From Faeciplasma avium (GTDB lineage: Bacteria > Bacillota > Clostridia > Oscillospirales > Ruminococcaceae): a stretch of 5,333 bases of DNA. Numbering within the stretch: position 1 is the stretch's first letter; every line of letters begins with the position of its first letter. Positions 1 through 5,333 of this stretch are shown piece by piece. The position numbers and the translations under genes are program-made. The stretch is from contig DVOL01000082.1 of the NCBI GenBank assembly GCA_018713505.1, positions 1 to 5,333 on the forward strand. Direction: 5' to 3'. The notes below the pieces were generated by a model. It was not told the DNA's origin and searched no databases. It worked only from the letters and a program-made list of their open reading frames with translations.

Positions 1-744
1 CCCATGGTCCACTGGCCGGAGGTCATAGTGACCTATGACAGCCATGACAAGGTTCTGTTCTCGGCGGACGGCTTCGGTAAGTTCGGAGCCATGGACATCA
101 AGGAGGACTGGGTCTGCGAGGCAAGAAGATATTATATAGGAATAGTCGGCAAGTTCGGTCAGCCGGTTCAGGCTCTTTTGAAGAAGGCGTCAGCGCTTGA
201 TATCGACTACATCTGTCCGCTTCACGGCGAGATTTTAAGCGAGAATCTCGGCTACTATATCGGGCTTTACGACACCTGGTCGAGCTATCAGCCGGAGACA
301 GACGGCGTATTTATCGCCTACACCTCGGTGTACGGTCACACACAGGAGGCTGCTGTTAGGCTCGCTGGAATGCTTGAGGACAGGGGAGTCGCCGTAGCGG
401 TTGCAGACCTCGCAAGGTGCGACATGGCTGAGGCTGTGGAGGATGCCTTTAGGTACAGCAAAACCGTGCTTGCAACCACCACCTACAACACCGGGATATT
501 CCCGCCGATGCAGGAGTTTTTGCACCATCTTACCGAAAGGTGCTTCCAAAACAGGCAGATAGGCATAATCGAGAACGGCTCCTGGGCGCCGATGGCTGCT
601 AAGGTTATGCAAAAGGAGCTTTCCGGCTGCTGCAATTTAAGCATAATCCAGCCGGTCGTAACTATAAAATCCTCGCTCAGCCAAGGCTCGCTTGAAGCTC
701 TTGAAAAGCTGGCGGACGCTCTTTGCGAGGGTCTTGAGGCATAA
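1..744 (+). CDS. fprA: Flavodiiron protein (A-type flavoprotein, FprA family), C-terminal part
   Basis: Cytoplasmic flavodiiron protein that reduces O2 to water and/or NO to N2O with electrons from a rubredoxin-type partner. The gene is cut by the left edge: the frame is open from base 1, and the ATG at 4 lies inside the conserved P-M-V-H-W-P-E segment, so it is not the true start. Numbering from that Met, the end of the beta-lactamase-like diiron domain covers residues 1-95. It keeps three metal ligands of the family pattern: His3, Asp22 (exactly 18 residues between, as in the family) and His74 in CPLHGE. The Asp-to-His gap is about 51 residues instead of the classical 60, a deletion in the GALD-type loop. 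The first ligands (HxExD) are off the window. A flavodoxin domain follows from about residue 101, with FMN phosphate loop TSVYGHT (107-113) and an NTGIFPPM loop (162-169). The hrb-type partner follows 20 bases later. Family assignment is very secure; O2 versus NO preference cannot be read from sequence. Confidence 0.95.
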   Translation, partial: PMVHWPEVIVTYDSHDKVLFSADGFGKFGAMDIKEDWVCEARRYYIGIVGKFGQPVQALLKKASALDIDYICPLHGEILSENLGYYIGLYDTWSSYQPETDGVFIAYTSVYGHTQEAAVRLAGMLEDRGVAVAVADLARCDMAEAVEDAFRYSKTVLATTTYNTGIFPPMQEFLHHLTERCFQNRQIGIIENGSWAPMAAKVMQKELSGCCNLSIIQPVVTIKSSLSQGSLEALEKLADALCEGLEA

Positions 745-751
745 AATCAAC

Positions 752-758
752 GGGAGGG
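752..758 (+). promoter_or_regulatory. Ribosome binding site deciding a TTG start
   Basis: GGGAGGG lies 6 bases before the TTG at 765. The next in-frame ATG (783) would be 24 bases from this site, too far for normal initiation. The peptide started at TTG also has the usual N-terminal lead of this family ahead of the K-I-G-Y-G-L-Y segment, so TTG is preferred. Confidence 0.75.
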
Positions 759-764
759 ATAAGG

Positions 765-1370
765 TTGCCGGATAATGCAATAATGAAAATAGGCTACGGT
801 CTGTATATTATTACCAGCCGGAGCGGGGACAGGCATAACGCCATGATAGGAAACGCCGTCATGCAGGTAGGTCTTAACCCGGACAGGCTTGCGGTGAGCA
901 TAAGCAAGACCGCTTATTCGCACGATATCATCAGGTCGGACGGCAGGATGAACATCTGTATTCTTAGCGAGAGCGCTCCCTTCGAGGTTTTCGAGCGCTT
1001 TGGCTTCTCGAGCGGGAGGGACAGGGATAAGCTTGCAGGCGTGGAGCTTAGCACCTCGGAGAACTCCCTTGCCTACTTCCCGCAGTATTCAAACTCCTTT
1101 ATATCTCTTGAGGTCGAGGATTATATCGACCTTGGGTCGCACGGGATGTTTATCTGCACCGTCACCGAGGAGAGGGTTATAAGCTCCGAGAGGACGATGA
1201 CCTACTCCTATTATCATGAAAATGTAAAGCCTAAGCCTGCCGCCAAGCCGGGACCAAAGGGCTGGGTATGCAGCATCTGCGGCTATGTTTACGAGGGCGA
1301 GGAGCTTCCAGATGACTTTATCTGCCCCTGGTGCAATCACGGAAAAGAGGCGTTTGAGCCTTTAAAATAG
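765..1370 (+). CDS. hrb: Flavin reductase-rubredoxin fusion (high molecular weight rubredoxin, Hrb type)
   Basis: Cytoplasmic electron carrier expected to take electrons from NAD(P)H through FMN and pass them via its rubredoxin iron to the flavodiiron protein encoded just upstream. The 201-residue product has a flavin reductase-like FMN-binding domain (about residues 5-150; seen in the GNAVMQVGLNPDRLAVSISK-type core at 29-48 and the FERFGF stretch at 76-81). A Pro/Lys-rich hinge follows (154-165), then a C-terminal rubredoxin-like domain (166-201) with Fe ligands Cys169, Cys172, Cys187 and Cys190 in CSICG and CPWC. The spacing between the two CxxC pairs is 14 residues, about half that of free-standing rubredoxins, a compact form also seen in rubrerythrin tails. 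Start is TTG with a good ribosome binding site. In Moorella thermoacetica Hrb and FprA are adjacent and function together; the same order and short spacing here support that role. The gene symbol is by homology of architecture and context. Confidence 0.9.
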   Translation: MPDNAIMKIGYGLYIITSRSGDRHNAMIGNAVMQVGLNPDRLAVSISKTAYSHDIIRSDGRMNICILSESAPFEVFERFGFSSGRDRDKLAGVELSTSENSLAYFPQYSNSFISLEVEDYIDLGSHGMFICTVTEERVISSERTMTYSYYHENVKPKPAAKPGPKGWVCSICGYVYEGEELPDDFICPWCNHGKEAFEPLK

Positions 1371-1385
1371 AAAGGAAGTGGAGTA

Positions 1386-3371
1386 ATGGGTATTATAACC
1401 ATTAAGGACGAGGCAATTTTATTTGAGCGCAGGGACGAGACCGTTCTCATCGAGCCTTACGGCGACGATTGCATAAGAGTAAGAGCCTCAAAAAATTCAA
1501 GACTCTCGGACGAGAGGTGGACTCTTCTGGAGCCGGTAAAGGCGGCGTCCTGCGAGATATCGGGTGACCAAAAAAGAGCCACGATGAAAAACGGCATGGT
1601 AAGCGTTACTGTGTCTACAACCAACGACTGGGGAGGAGAGCTTGTCTTTAAAAGAGAGGACAGGGTGATTCTTTCCACCAAGAACTACGGCGACTATGTA
1701 ATGCGCTACCAGCATACCGAGGGCGACAATTACAGAATTCGCTACGCCTTCAACGCAAACCCCGGCGAGCATATCTACGGGCTTGGTCAGGAGCAGGAGG
1801 ACGCCTTTGACCGCAAGGGAACAACAACCGAGCTGCAGCACTACAATACAAAGTCGGTAATACCCGTTTATTACTCCTCCTTAGGCTATGGCTTCATATG
1901 GAACAATCCCTCTCCGGGACGGTGCGAGACCACCCTCAATCATACCATGTGGGTGGCTGACAGCGCATATCAGGCGGACTATCTTGTCTTTGCCGGAAGG
2001 ACCCCCAGGGACACCATGAAAATATATTCAAGGCTCACAGGCTTTGCTCCGATGATGCCGAGCTGGGCTGCCGGCTTCTGGCAGTGCAAATGCCGCTACG
2101 AGTCCCAGGACATACTCCTGAATGTCGCAAGGGAGTACAAAAAAAGAGGCATCCCGATAGACGCCATCGTCATTGATTTCTTCCACTGGACAGAGCAGGG
2201 CGACCTCAAATTCGACCCCAAATACTGGCCCGACCCCAAGGCGATGGTGGAGGAGCTCAGTCAAATGGGAATCGAGACTGTGGTTTCCGTCTGGCCGACA
2301 ATAAGCCCCAGAAGCGAGAACTGGCGGATAATGAACGAGCGCAATATGCTGGTAAGGACCGAAAACGGTCAGTATCCCACCTTCGATTTCTTCGGGCTGA
2401 TAACCTATATCGACCCAACCAATCCCGAGACTGCGAGCTTCTACTGGGATAAGGTCAGGAACAACTACTACAGCTACGGTATAAAGAACTTCTGGCTGGA
2501 CGAGGCTGAGCCTGAGGTCCATCCACAGCAGTTTGCAAATCTGAAATTCTATGCCGGAAACGGCGCACAGACCGCACTGCTCTATCCTTATTACTATAAT
2601 AAGATATTCTACGACGGACTCCGCTCCGAGGGCGAGACCGATATAATCTCTCTGACAAGAGCCGCCTACATCGGCAGCCAGAGGGTCGGCGCCTGCGTCT
2701 GGAACGGCGACATTATGTCAAGCTTCCACGCTCTAAAGCAGTCTATAACCAGCGGTCTTTCGATGGCTATGTGCGGAATCCCGTGGTGGAACAGCGACAT
2801 AGGCGGCTTTTTGTTCGGAGACACCGAGTCTGAAAGCTTTAGGGAGCTGATAGTCCGCTGGTTCCAGTTCGGTCTTTTCTGCCCGATAATGAGGCTTCAC
2901 GGCACCAGGCTGAATCAGTCCTATTATGTTGACGAGGCTCCCGATGTCATGGTTAAGGGCGGAGGCTACAACGAGATATGGCATTTCGGCGAGGAGAACT
3001 ACAGGACCATTGAGAAGCTCATTAACACCAGAATCAAGATGAGGGACTACACCCTGAGCCTTGCAAGGGACGCTCACGAAAACGGCGCTCCCATGATGAG
3101 ACCGATGTTCTTCGAGTTCCCCGACGACCCCAAGTGCTACGAGCTTTGGGACCAGTATATGTACGGACCTGATATCCTGTTTGCTCCGATATACAACGAG
3201 CATCAGACCGACAGGGAGGTTTATCTCCCCGCAGGAGAGTGGGTCAGCGTGCTGGACGGCATGATCTATCAGGGAGGAGCTTCAATTAGCGTCCATGCCG
3301 AGATAGACCAGTACATTGCCTTTGTCAGAAAGGGTCAGGATGTCCTGAAGGTATTTTTTGACAACAACTAG
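1386..3371 (+). CDS. Glycoside hydrolase family 31 alpha-glycosidase (alpha-glucosidase or alpha-xylosidase)
   Basis: Retaining exo-acting glycosidase that releases alpha-linked glucose or xylose from the non-reducing end of oligosaccharides. No signal peptide or membrane segment is visible, so it should act in the cytoplasm on imported sugars. Order in the 661 residues: N-terminal beta-sandwich (about 1-220, with the family YGLGQ segment at 131-135), (beta/alpha)8 barrel (about 221-560) and C-terminal beta domain (about 561-661). Key sites: nucleophile Asp372 in WLDEAEPE, predicted acid/base Asp442 in WNGDI, PWWNSDIGGF (466-475), and MRLHG (502-506) with the conserved Arg/His. The acid/base motif has Asn where WSGD is more usual. 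Length is on the short side for GH31 (the E. coli YicI enzyme is near 770). An AAGGAAGTGGAG site lies just before the ATG. The gene follows the hrb-type gene by 15 bases and is probably co-transcribed. Family secure; substrate not settled. Confidence 0.93.
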   Translation: MGIITIKDEAILFERRDETVLIEPYGDDCIRVRASKNSRLSDERWTLLEPVKAASCEISGDQKRATMKNGMVSVTVSTTNDWGGELVFKREDRVILSTKNYGDYVMRYQHTEGDNYRIRYAFNANPGEHIYGLGQEQEDAFDRKGTTTELQHYNTKSVIPVYYSSLGYGFIWNNPSPGRCETTLNHTMWVADSAYQADYLVFAGRTPRDTMKIYSRLTGFAPMMPSWAAGFWQCKCRYESQDILLNVAREYKKRGIPIDAIVIDFFHWTEQGDLKFDPKYWPDPKAMVEELSQMGIETVVSVWPTISPRSENWRIMNERNMLVRTENGQYPTFDFFGLITYIDPTNPETASFYWDKVRNNYYSYGIKNFWLDEAEPEVHPQQFANLKFYAGNGAQTALLYPYYYNKIFYDGLRSEGETDIISLTRAAYIGSQRVGACVWNGDIMSSFHALKQSITSGLSMAMCGIPWWNSDIGGFLFGDTESESFRELIVRWFQFGLFCPIMRLHGTRLNQSYYVDEAPDVMVKGGGYNEIWHFGEENYRTIEKLINTRIKMRDYTLSLARDAHENGAPMMRPMFFEFPDDPKCYELWDQYMYGPDILFAPIYNEHQTDREVYLPAGEWVSVLDGMIYQGGASISVHAEIDQYIAFVRKGQDVLKVFFDNN

Positions 3372-3388
3372 CTGGATATCCGGCAGAT

Positions 3389-3432
3389 AAAAAAAGGAGG
3401 GGCTGTCCCGTCCGCATGGGCTGGCAGCTCCC
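3389..3432 (-). terminator. Probable intrinsic terminator of the AraC-family gene
   Basis: Read on the minus strand, an imperfect GC-rich hairpin is followed at once by seven T (complement of A 3389-3395). Arms are 3425-3431 with 3399-3405 (one A-C mismatch on this strand) plus an inner CCC/GGG stem (3418-3420 with 3407-3409) and an 8-base loop. It lies about 17 bases after the regulator stop codon. Read on the plus strand the same arms pair slightly better (G-U instead of A-C) but no T-run follows, so any effect on the GH31 transcript would be weaker. Confidence 0.6.
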
Positions 3433-3448
3433 TTGTAAAATATTATAA

Positions 3449-4234
3449 TCAGCCCTCCGAGCCTTCCTTTTTGGCGTCTAGGTGCAGCTTCCTGAACGCA
3501 AGGGGAGACATCCCTGTCACCGCCTTGAACTGCCGGCAAAAATGCTCGACATTCTGATAGCCGCATATCCCCGCAATTTTAAGCGAGGTAAAGTCGGTGT
3601 TTATCAGATGGGTCTTGGCGAGGTCTATCCTCTTGTCGACGACATCCTGCATACAGGAAACGCCGAACTGCTTTTTGTATATATTCTGAAGATACCCTGC
3701 GCTGACATGGAGGCGGTTTGCCATCGAGGAGACCGTCCAGGGATAATAGGGATGAAGCTGTATCTCGTACCTTAAATCAATGAGAGCTCTTTGCTGCTCT
3801 GTCATGGTATTGTCGCTTAAGGATTCCTTTATCTTTAGGAACATCATCCTCATTATCATCGAGATGGACTGCTGAGAATATGTAAATTTAAAGTAATTCT
3901 CCATCGACAGAAGCTCAAACAGCCACGCCATCGAGGAGGGCGAGCGAAGCAGTATCGGCGTCTCGAGAGGGATGTTTTCGTCGTATACAAAGCTCTCGTC
4001 GGTGTAGAAGCGGACATAGTCATTGATGTATTCTCCCTCGTGAGCCTGATAGAAGGCAAACGCCTTTGGAGGATAGAGGACGGCGCAGTTTGGCGGAGTG
4101 ACCATATCTCCTGTGGAAAGATGGAAAAGCGCCGGGGTTTTCACAAACAGCAGGAGCCAGAAATCGTTTCTCAGACCGTATACAAAGTCGCTCGGATGGG
4201 TCGCATTCAGCTGCATAAACTCAATATCTACCAT
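3449..4234 (-). CDS. AraC-family transcriptional regulator
   Basis: Cytoplasmic DNA-binding regulator, probably sensing a sugar or other small ligand. The 261-residue product has an N-terminal cupin-like sensing domain (about 10-100), seen in the GDMVTPPNCAVLYPP segment at 42-56 and the hydrophobic beta pattern around it. A helical linker follows (about 100-155), then a C-terminal AraC double helix-turn-helix: the first around 167-190 (VSSMANRLHVSAGYLQNIYK), the second at about 217-250, ending in the family signature with GYQNVEHFCRQFK and GMSPLAFRK. The length fits the family. AAGGGAGGT lies 6 bases before the ATG, so the start is well supported. It converges on the GH31 gene and diverges from the cohesin-like gene, with a near-consensus promoter upstream. 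Such regulators are often encoded beside carbohydrate genes they control, so GH31 or the divergent gene are the natural targets; this is inference. The ligand is unknown. Confidence 0.93.
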   Translation of the reverse strand: MVDIEFMQLNATHPSDFVYGLRNDFWLLLFVKTPALFHLSTGDMVTPPNCAVLYPPKAFAFYQAHEGEYINDYVRFYTDESFVYDENIPLETPILLRSPSSMAWLFELLSMENYFKFTYSQQSISMIMRMMFLKIKESLSDNTMTEQQRALIDLRYEIQLHPYYPWTVSSMANRLHVSAGYLQNIYKKQFGVSCMQDVVDKRIDLAKTHLINTDFTSLKIAGICGYQNVEHFCRQFKAVTGMSPLAFRKLHLDAKKEGSEG

Positions 4235-4348
4235 ATTATGACCTCCCTTTCAGTAAAGACTGACGCTCATGTAGCAAGGGATTGACAGATTGTAATAAAA
4301 ACAGGGATAAATGCTCAGCCTGCTGATTACGATTAATCAATCACATAC

Positions 4349-4377
4349 AGTATAACCCTTTTGAACGGGGTTGTCAA
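4349..4377 (-). promoter_or_regulatory. Sigma-A type promoter for the AraC-family gene
   Basis: On the minus strand, TTGACA (complement of 4372-4377) is a perfect -35 box, followed by a 17-base spacer and TATACT (complement of 4349-4354), which matches 5 of 6 bases of the -10 consensus. This is the best promoter in the window. Transcription would start near 4342, giving a leader of roughly 108 bases before the ATG at 4234. The spacer region carries an inverted repeat AACCC-N9-GGGTT (4354-4358 and 4368-4372), a possible operator. Confidence 0.8.
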
Positions 4378-4446
4378 TGGTAATGCGAGGTTTTTTGACC
4401 GGGATGTCGGCAAGAGAATTTTTTTCGGATTTTTTGCGATATAAGG

Positions 4447-4473
4447 TTGCATTATTTCCCAAAATGTGATAAT
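4447..4473 (+). promoter_or_regulatory. Candidate promoter for the cohesin-like gene
   Basis: GATAAT (4468-4473) preceded by TG one base earlier makes an extended -10 (TGTGATAAT, 4465-4473). A TTGCAT (4447-4452) could serve as -35, but the spacer is only 15 bases. Transcription would start near 4480, about 90 bases before the ATG at 4571. It is the best rightward candidate I see, though clearly weaker than the leftward promoter, which would suit an activated promoter. Confidence 0.4.
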
Positions 4474-4521
4474 CTTATATTTGTGGGAGCGTATAACCTT
4501 AGGGCGAAGGGAGGGTTCCTG

Positions 4522-4548
4522 CTAATAGCTTGTGCAGACGCTGATTAG
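4522..4548 (+). other. Possible leader hairpin before the cohesin-like gene
   Basis: CTAATAGC (4522-4529) can pair with GCT-G-ATTAG (4540-4548), giving eight base pairs with one bulged G and a 10-base loop. It lies just before the ribosome binding site (AGAAGGAGA, 4557-4565) and is followed by the palindrome CTGTACAG (4551-4558), which touches that site. No T-run follows, so it is not a terminator. It could affect mRNA stability or translation, or be chance. Confidence 0.3.
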
Positions 4549-4570
4549 TTCTGTACAGAAGGAGACTTTA

Positions 4571-5333
4571 ATGAACAGCTTGAAGAAATTTGCAGCAATG
4601 CTGACCGCTCTTGTGCTCACGGCGGCGATGCTTTTGTGCATGAGCGTAGGAATGTCTGCTGCGGGGTATATCGGACTTAAAAAGGTGAACGAGGTTTCAA
4701 AGGGCAGTACCTTCTCCCTAGAGCTCAGCCTGACCGACAATCCCGGAATTTCCTTTATCGTAATAAGAATCGGGTATGACAGCTCGCTTTTGTCCTATCG
4801 GTCGGTATCGCAGGGAAGTATCTTCCAGTCGTTTGGCTGCGCTGAGACGGATAGCTATCTGGAGCTGGTAATGTCCTCCGCTTCGGACAGCTTTTCGGAC
4901 GGAAGGCTTGCGACCGTACACTTTTTGGCTCTTGAGGAGCTTGAGGGCGAGTCCTTAGTAACAGTATCGGTATACGACGCCAGAACGGCAAACGGAGGTA
5001 TAGTCACCGTAGACGGCGCTACCGTCTCACTGTCGGACGGCTCTATGGGCTGGTCGGTTGTAGACAGCTCCGAGCTAGGAGTTGACGAGGACGACCACGA
5101 GGTGGTTTTAGACGAGAACGCATCGACAGGGACGCCGGAGTCTTTAGAGGATGAAGCCTCCGAGACTACGACACGGCGCCCCTCCACAACGGTCACCACC
5201 ACCCAGGAGACCACCCGTTCGACCACCACGGAGGCTACAACTACTACAAGAGCCACGACCACCACGGCAGCTACCACAACATCCGCAACGACTACTACCG
5301 AGGCGACTACCGCTCCTCCCACCACCACGCCGG
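4571..5333 (+). CDS. Secreted cohesin-like domain protein with Thr-rich linker, 3' end off the window
   Basis: The reading frame from ATG 4571 is open to the right edge (254 codons plus one base), so the C-terminus is missing. AGAAGGAGA ends 5 bases before the ATG. Residues 1-31 form a Sec signal peptide: Lys5-Lys6, a long hydrophobic core, and a likely signal peptidase I site at S-A-A (29-31). Residues 33-156 resemble a cohesin or related beta-sandwich module: a G-S-T-F-S-L-E-L-S-L strand (45-54), then IGYDSSLLSYRSVSQGSIF (67-85) matching the family YD..L....G pattern, then G-R-L-A-T-V-H-F (111-118). An acidic stretch (about 165-198) and a Thr-rich linker (199 onward) follow. Such linkers join modules in Ruminococcus-type cellulosome proteins. 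The product should be extracellular; it may bind a dockerin-bearing partner or be a cohesin-like module of other use. No dockerin, S-layer or LPxTG signal is visible. It is transcribed away from the AraC-family gene. Confidence 0.8.
   Translation, partial: MNSLKKFAAMLTALVLTAAMLLCMSVGMSAAGYIGLKKVNEVSKGSTFSLELSLTDNPGISFIVIRIGYDSSLLSYRSVSQGSIFQSFGCAETDSYLELVMSSASDSFSDGRLATVHFLALEELEGESLVTVSVYDARTANGGIVTVDGATVSLSDGSMGWSVVDSSELGVDEDDHEVVLDENASTGTPESLEDEASETTTRRPSTTVTTTQETTRSTTTEATTTTRATTTTAATTTSATTTTEATTAPPTTTP
5165..5333 (+). repeat. Low-complexity Thr-coding tract
   Basis: Bases encode residues 199-254 of the cohesin-like protein, of which 33 of 56 are Thr, in runs of two to four separated by Glu-Ala, Arg-Ala, Ala-Ala, Ser-Ala or Pro. 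All four ACN codons are used, so the DNA is only loosely repetitive. This is typical of a flexible, possibly O-glycosylated spacer between extracellular modules. The tract continues past the right edge. Confidence 0.85.

Larger units (their letters stand above)
4235..4570. other. Divergent intergenic control region
   Basis: This stretch between the AraC-family gene and the cohesin-like gene holds no convincing gene. It is clearly more AT-rich than the flanking genes, with runs of T at 4391-4396, 4419-4425 and 4430-4435. It contains the regulator promoter (4349-4377), a weaker candidate promoter for the rightward gene, an inverted repeat and short repeated GTATAACC elements, and a leader hairpin before the rightward start. 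Each is listed separately. Confidence 0.8.

Noticed and set aside
4..6. ATG at 4 as the true start of the flavodiiron gene
   Set aside because: It lies inside the conserved segment holding a metal-ligand His and the frame is open before it; a protein starting here would lack the HxExD ligands.
2028..3203. Minus-strand open frames (2028-2522, 2455-2658, 2733-3203) inside the GH31 gene
   Set aside because: They lie opposite a complete enzyme gene with intact catalytic motifs; their products show no recognisable domain.
3371..3384. GCTGG-ATAT-CCGGC hairpin at the GH31 stop codon as a terminator
   Set aside because: The stem is only five base pairs and is followed by A-rich, not T-rich, sequence on the plus strand.
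3482..4285. Plus-strand open frames (3482-3775, 4040-4285) opposite the AraC-family gene
   Set aside because: These are antisense shadows of a regulator with a clear double helix-turn-helix; no ribosome binding site of note or domain pattern.
4282..4311. TTGACA at 4282-4287 with GATAAA 18 bases later, as a rightward promoter
   Set aside because: The -10 box is poor and the start would be some 250 bases before the cohesin-like ATG. The perfect -35 hexamer alone in AT-rich DNA is not enough.
4625..4645. Cys23 of the cohesin-like protein as a lipoprotein attachment site
   Set aside because: The residues before it are M-L-L, which does not fit a lipobox (Gly, Ala or Ser is needed just before Cys). 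A signal peptidase I site at S-A-A fits better.
4855..5328. Long minus-strand open frame rich in Val
   Set aside because: It is the antisense of the Thr-coding tract and cohesin-like domain. Its Val runs are a by-product of ACN codons read on the other strand, and the plus frame has a ribosome binding site, signal peptide and domain pattern.

Overview
The window looks like chromosomal DNA of a strictly anaerobic, fibre- or starch-degrading gut Firmicute, most likely of the Oscillospiraceae/Ruminococcaceae (Ruminococcus-like). This is inferred from four things: a clostridial-type flavodiiron protein (FprA) paired with a flavin reductase-rubredoxin fusion (Hrb), a family GH31 alpha-glycosidase, strong GGAGG-type ribosome binding sites, and a secreted protein with a cohesin-like domain followed by a Thr-rich linker. 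The species cannot be fixed from the sequence.

Layout. Positions 1-744 (+) hold the C-terminal part of a flavodiiron protein whose N-terminus lies upstream of the window. After 20 bases comes the Hrb-type gene (765-1370, +, TTG start). After 15 more bases comes a complete GH31 alpha-glycosidase gene (1386-3371, +). The three are close enough to share one transcript, and no promoter or terminator is visible between them. A convergent AraC-family regulator (3449-4234, -) follows; the 77-base gap holds a hairpin plus T-run oriented to end the regulator transcript. A 336-base divergent intergenic region (4235-4570) carries a near-consensus sigma-A promoter for the regulator, a weaker candidate promoter for the rightward gene, and short repeated motifs. 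A secreted cohesin-like protein starts at 4571 (+) and is still open at the right edge.

How the genes fit together. FprA and Hrb are known from other anaerobes (Moorella thermoacetica is the reference case) as an electron chain NAD(P)H -> Hrb -> FprA that reduces O2 to water or NO to N2O in the cytoplasm. The GH31 enzyme has no signal peptide and should cleave imported alpha-glucosides or alpha-xylosides. The AraC-type protein may control the GH31 gene, the divergent cohesin-like gene, or both; its position next to the divergent promoter favours the latter or itself. The cohesin-like protein would act outside the cell, possibly in a cellulosome- or amylosome-like surface assembly, but its C-terminus and any dockerin or anchor are not visible.

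I see no mobile element, CRISPR array, tRNA or rRNA. Nothing here is clearly a new system. The best leads are the open cohesin-like gene, the joining of an oxygen/NO defence pair to a glycosidase gene, and the repeated motif in the divergent control region.
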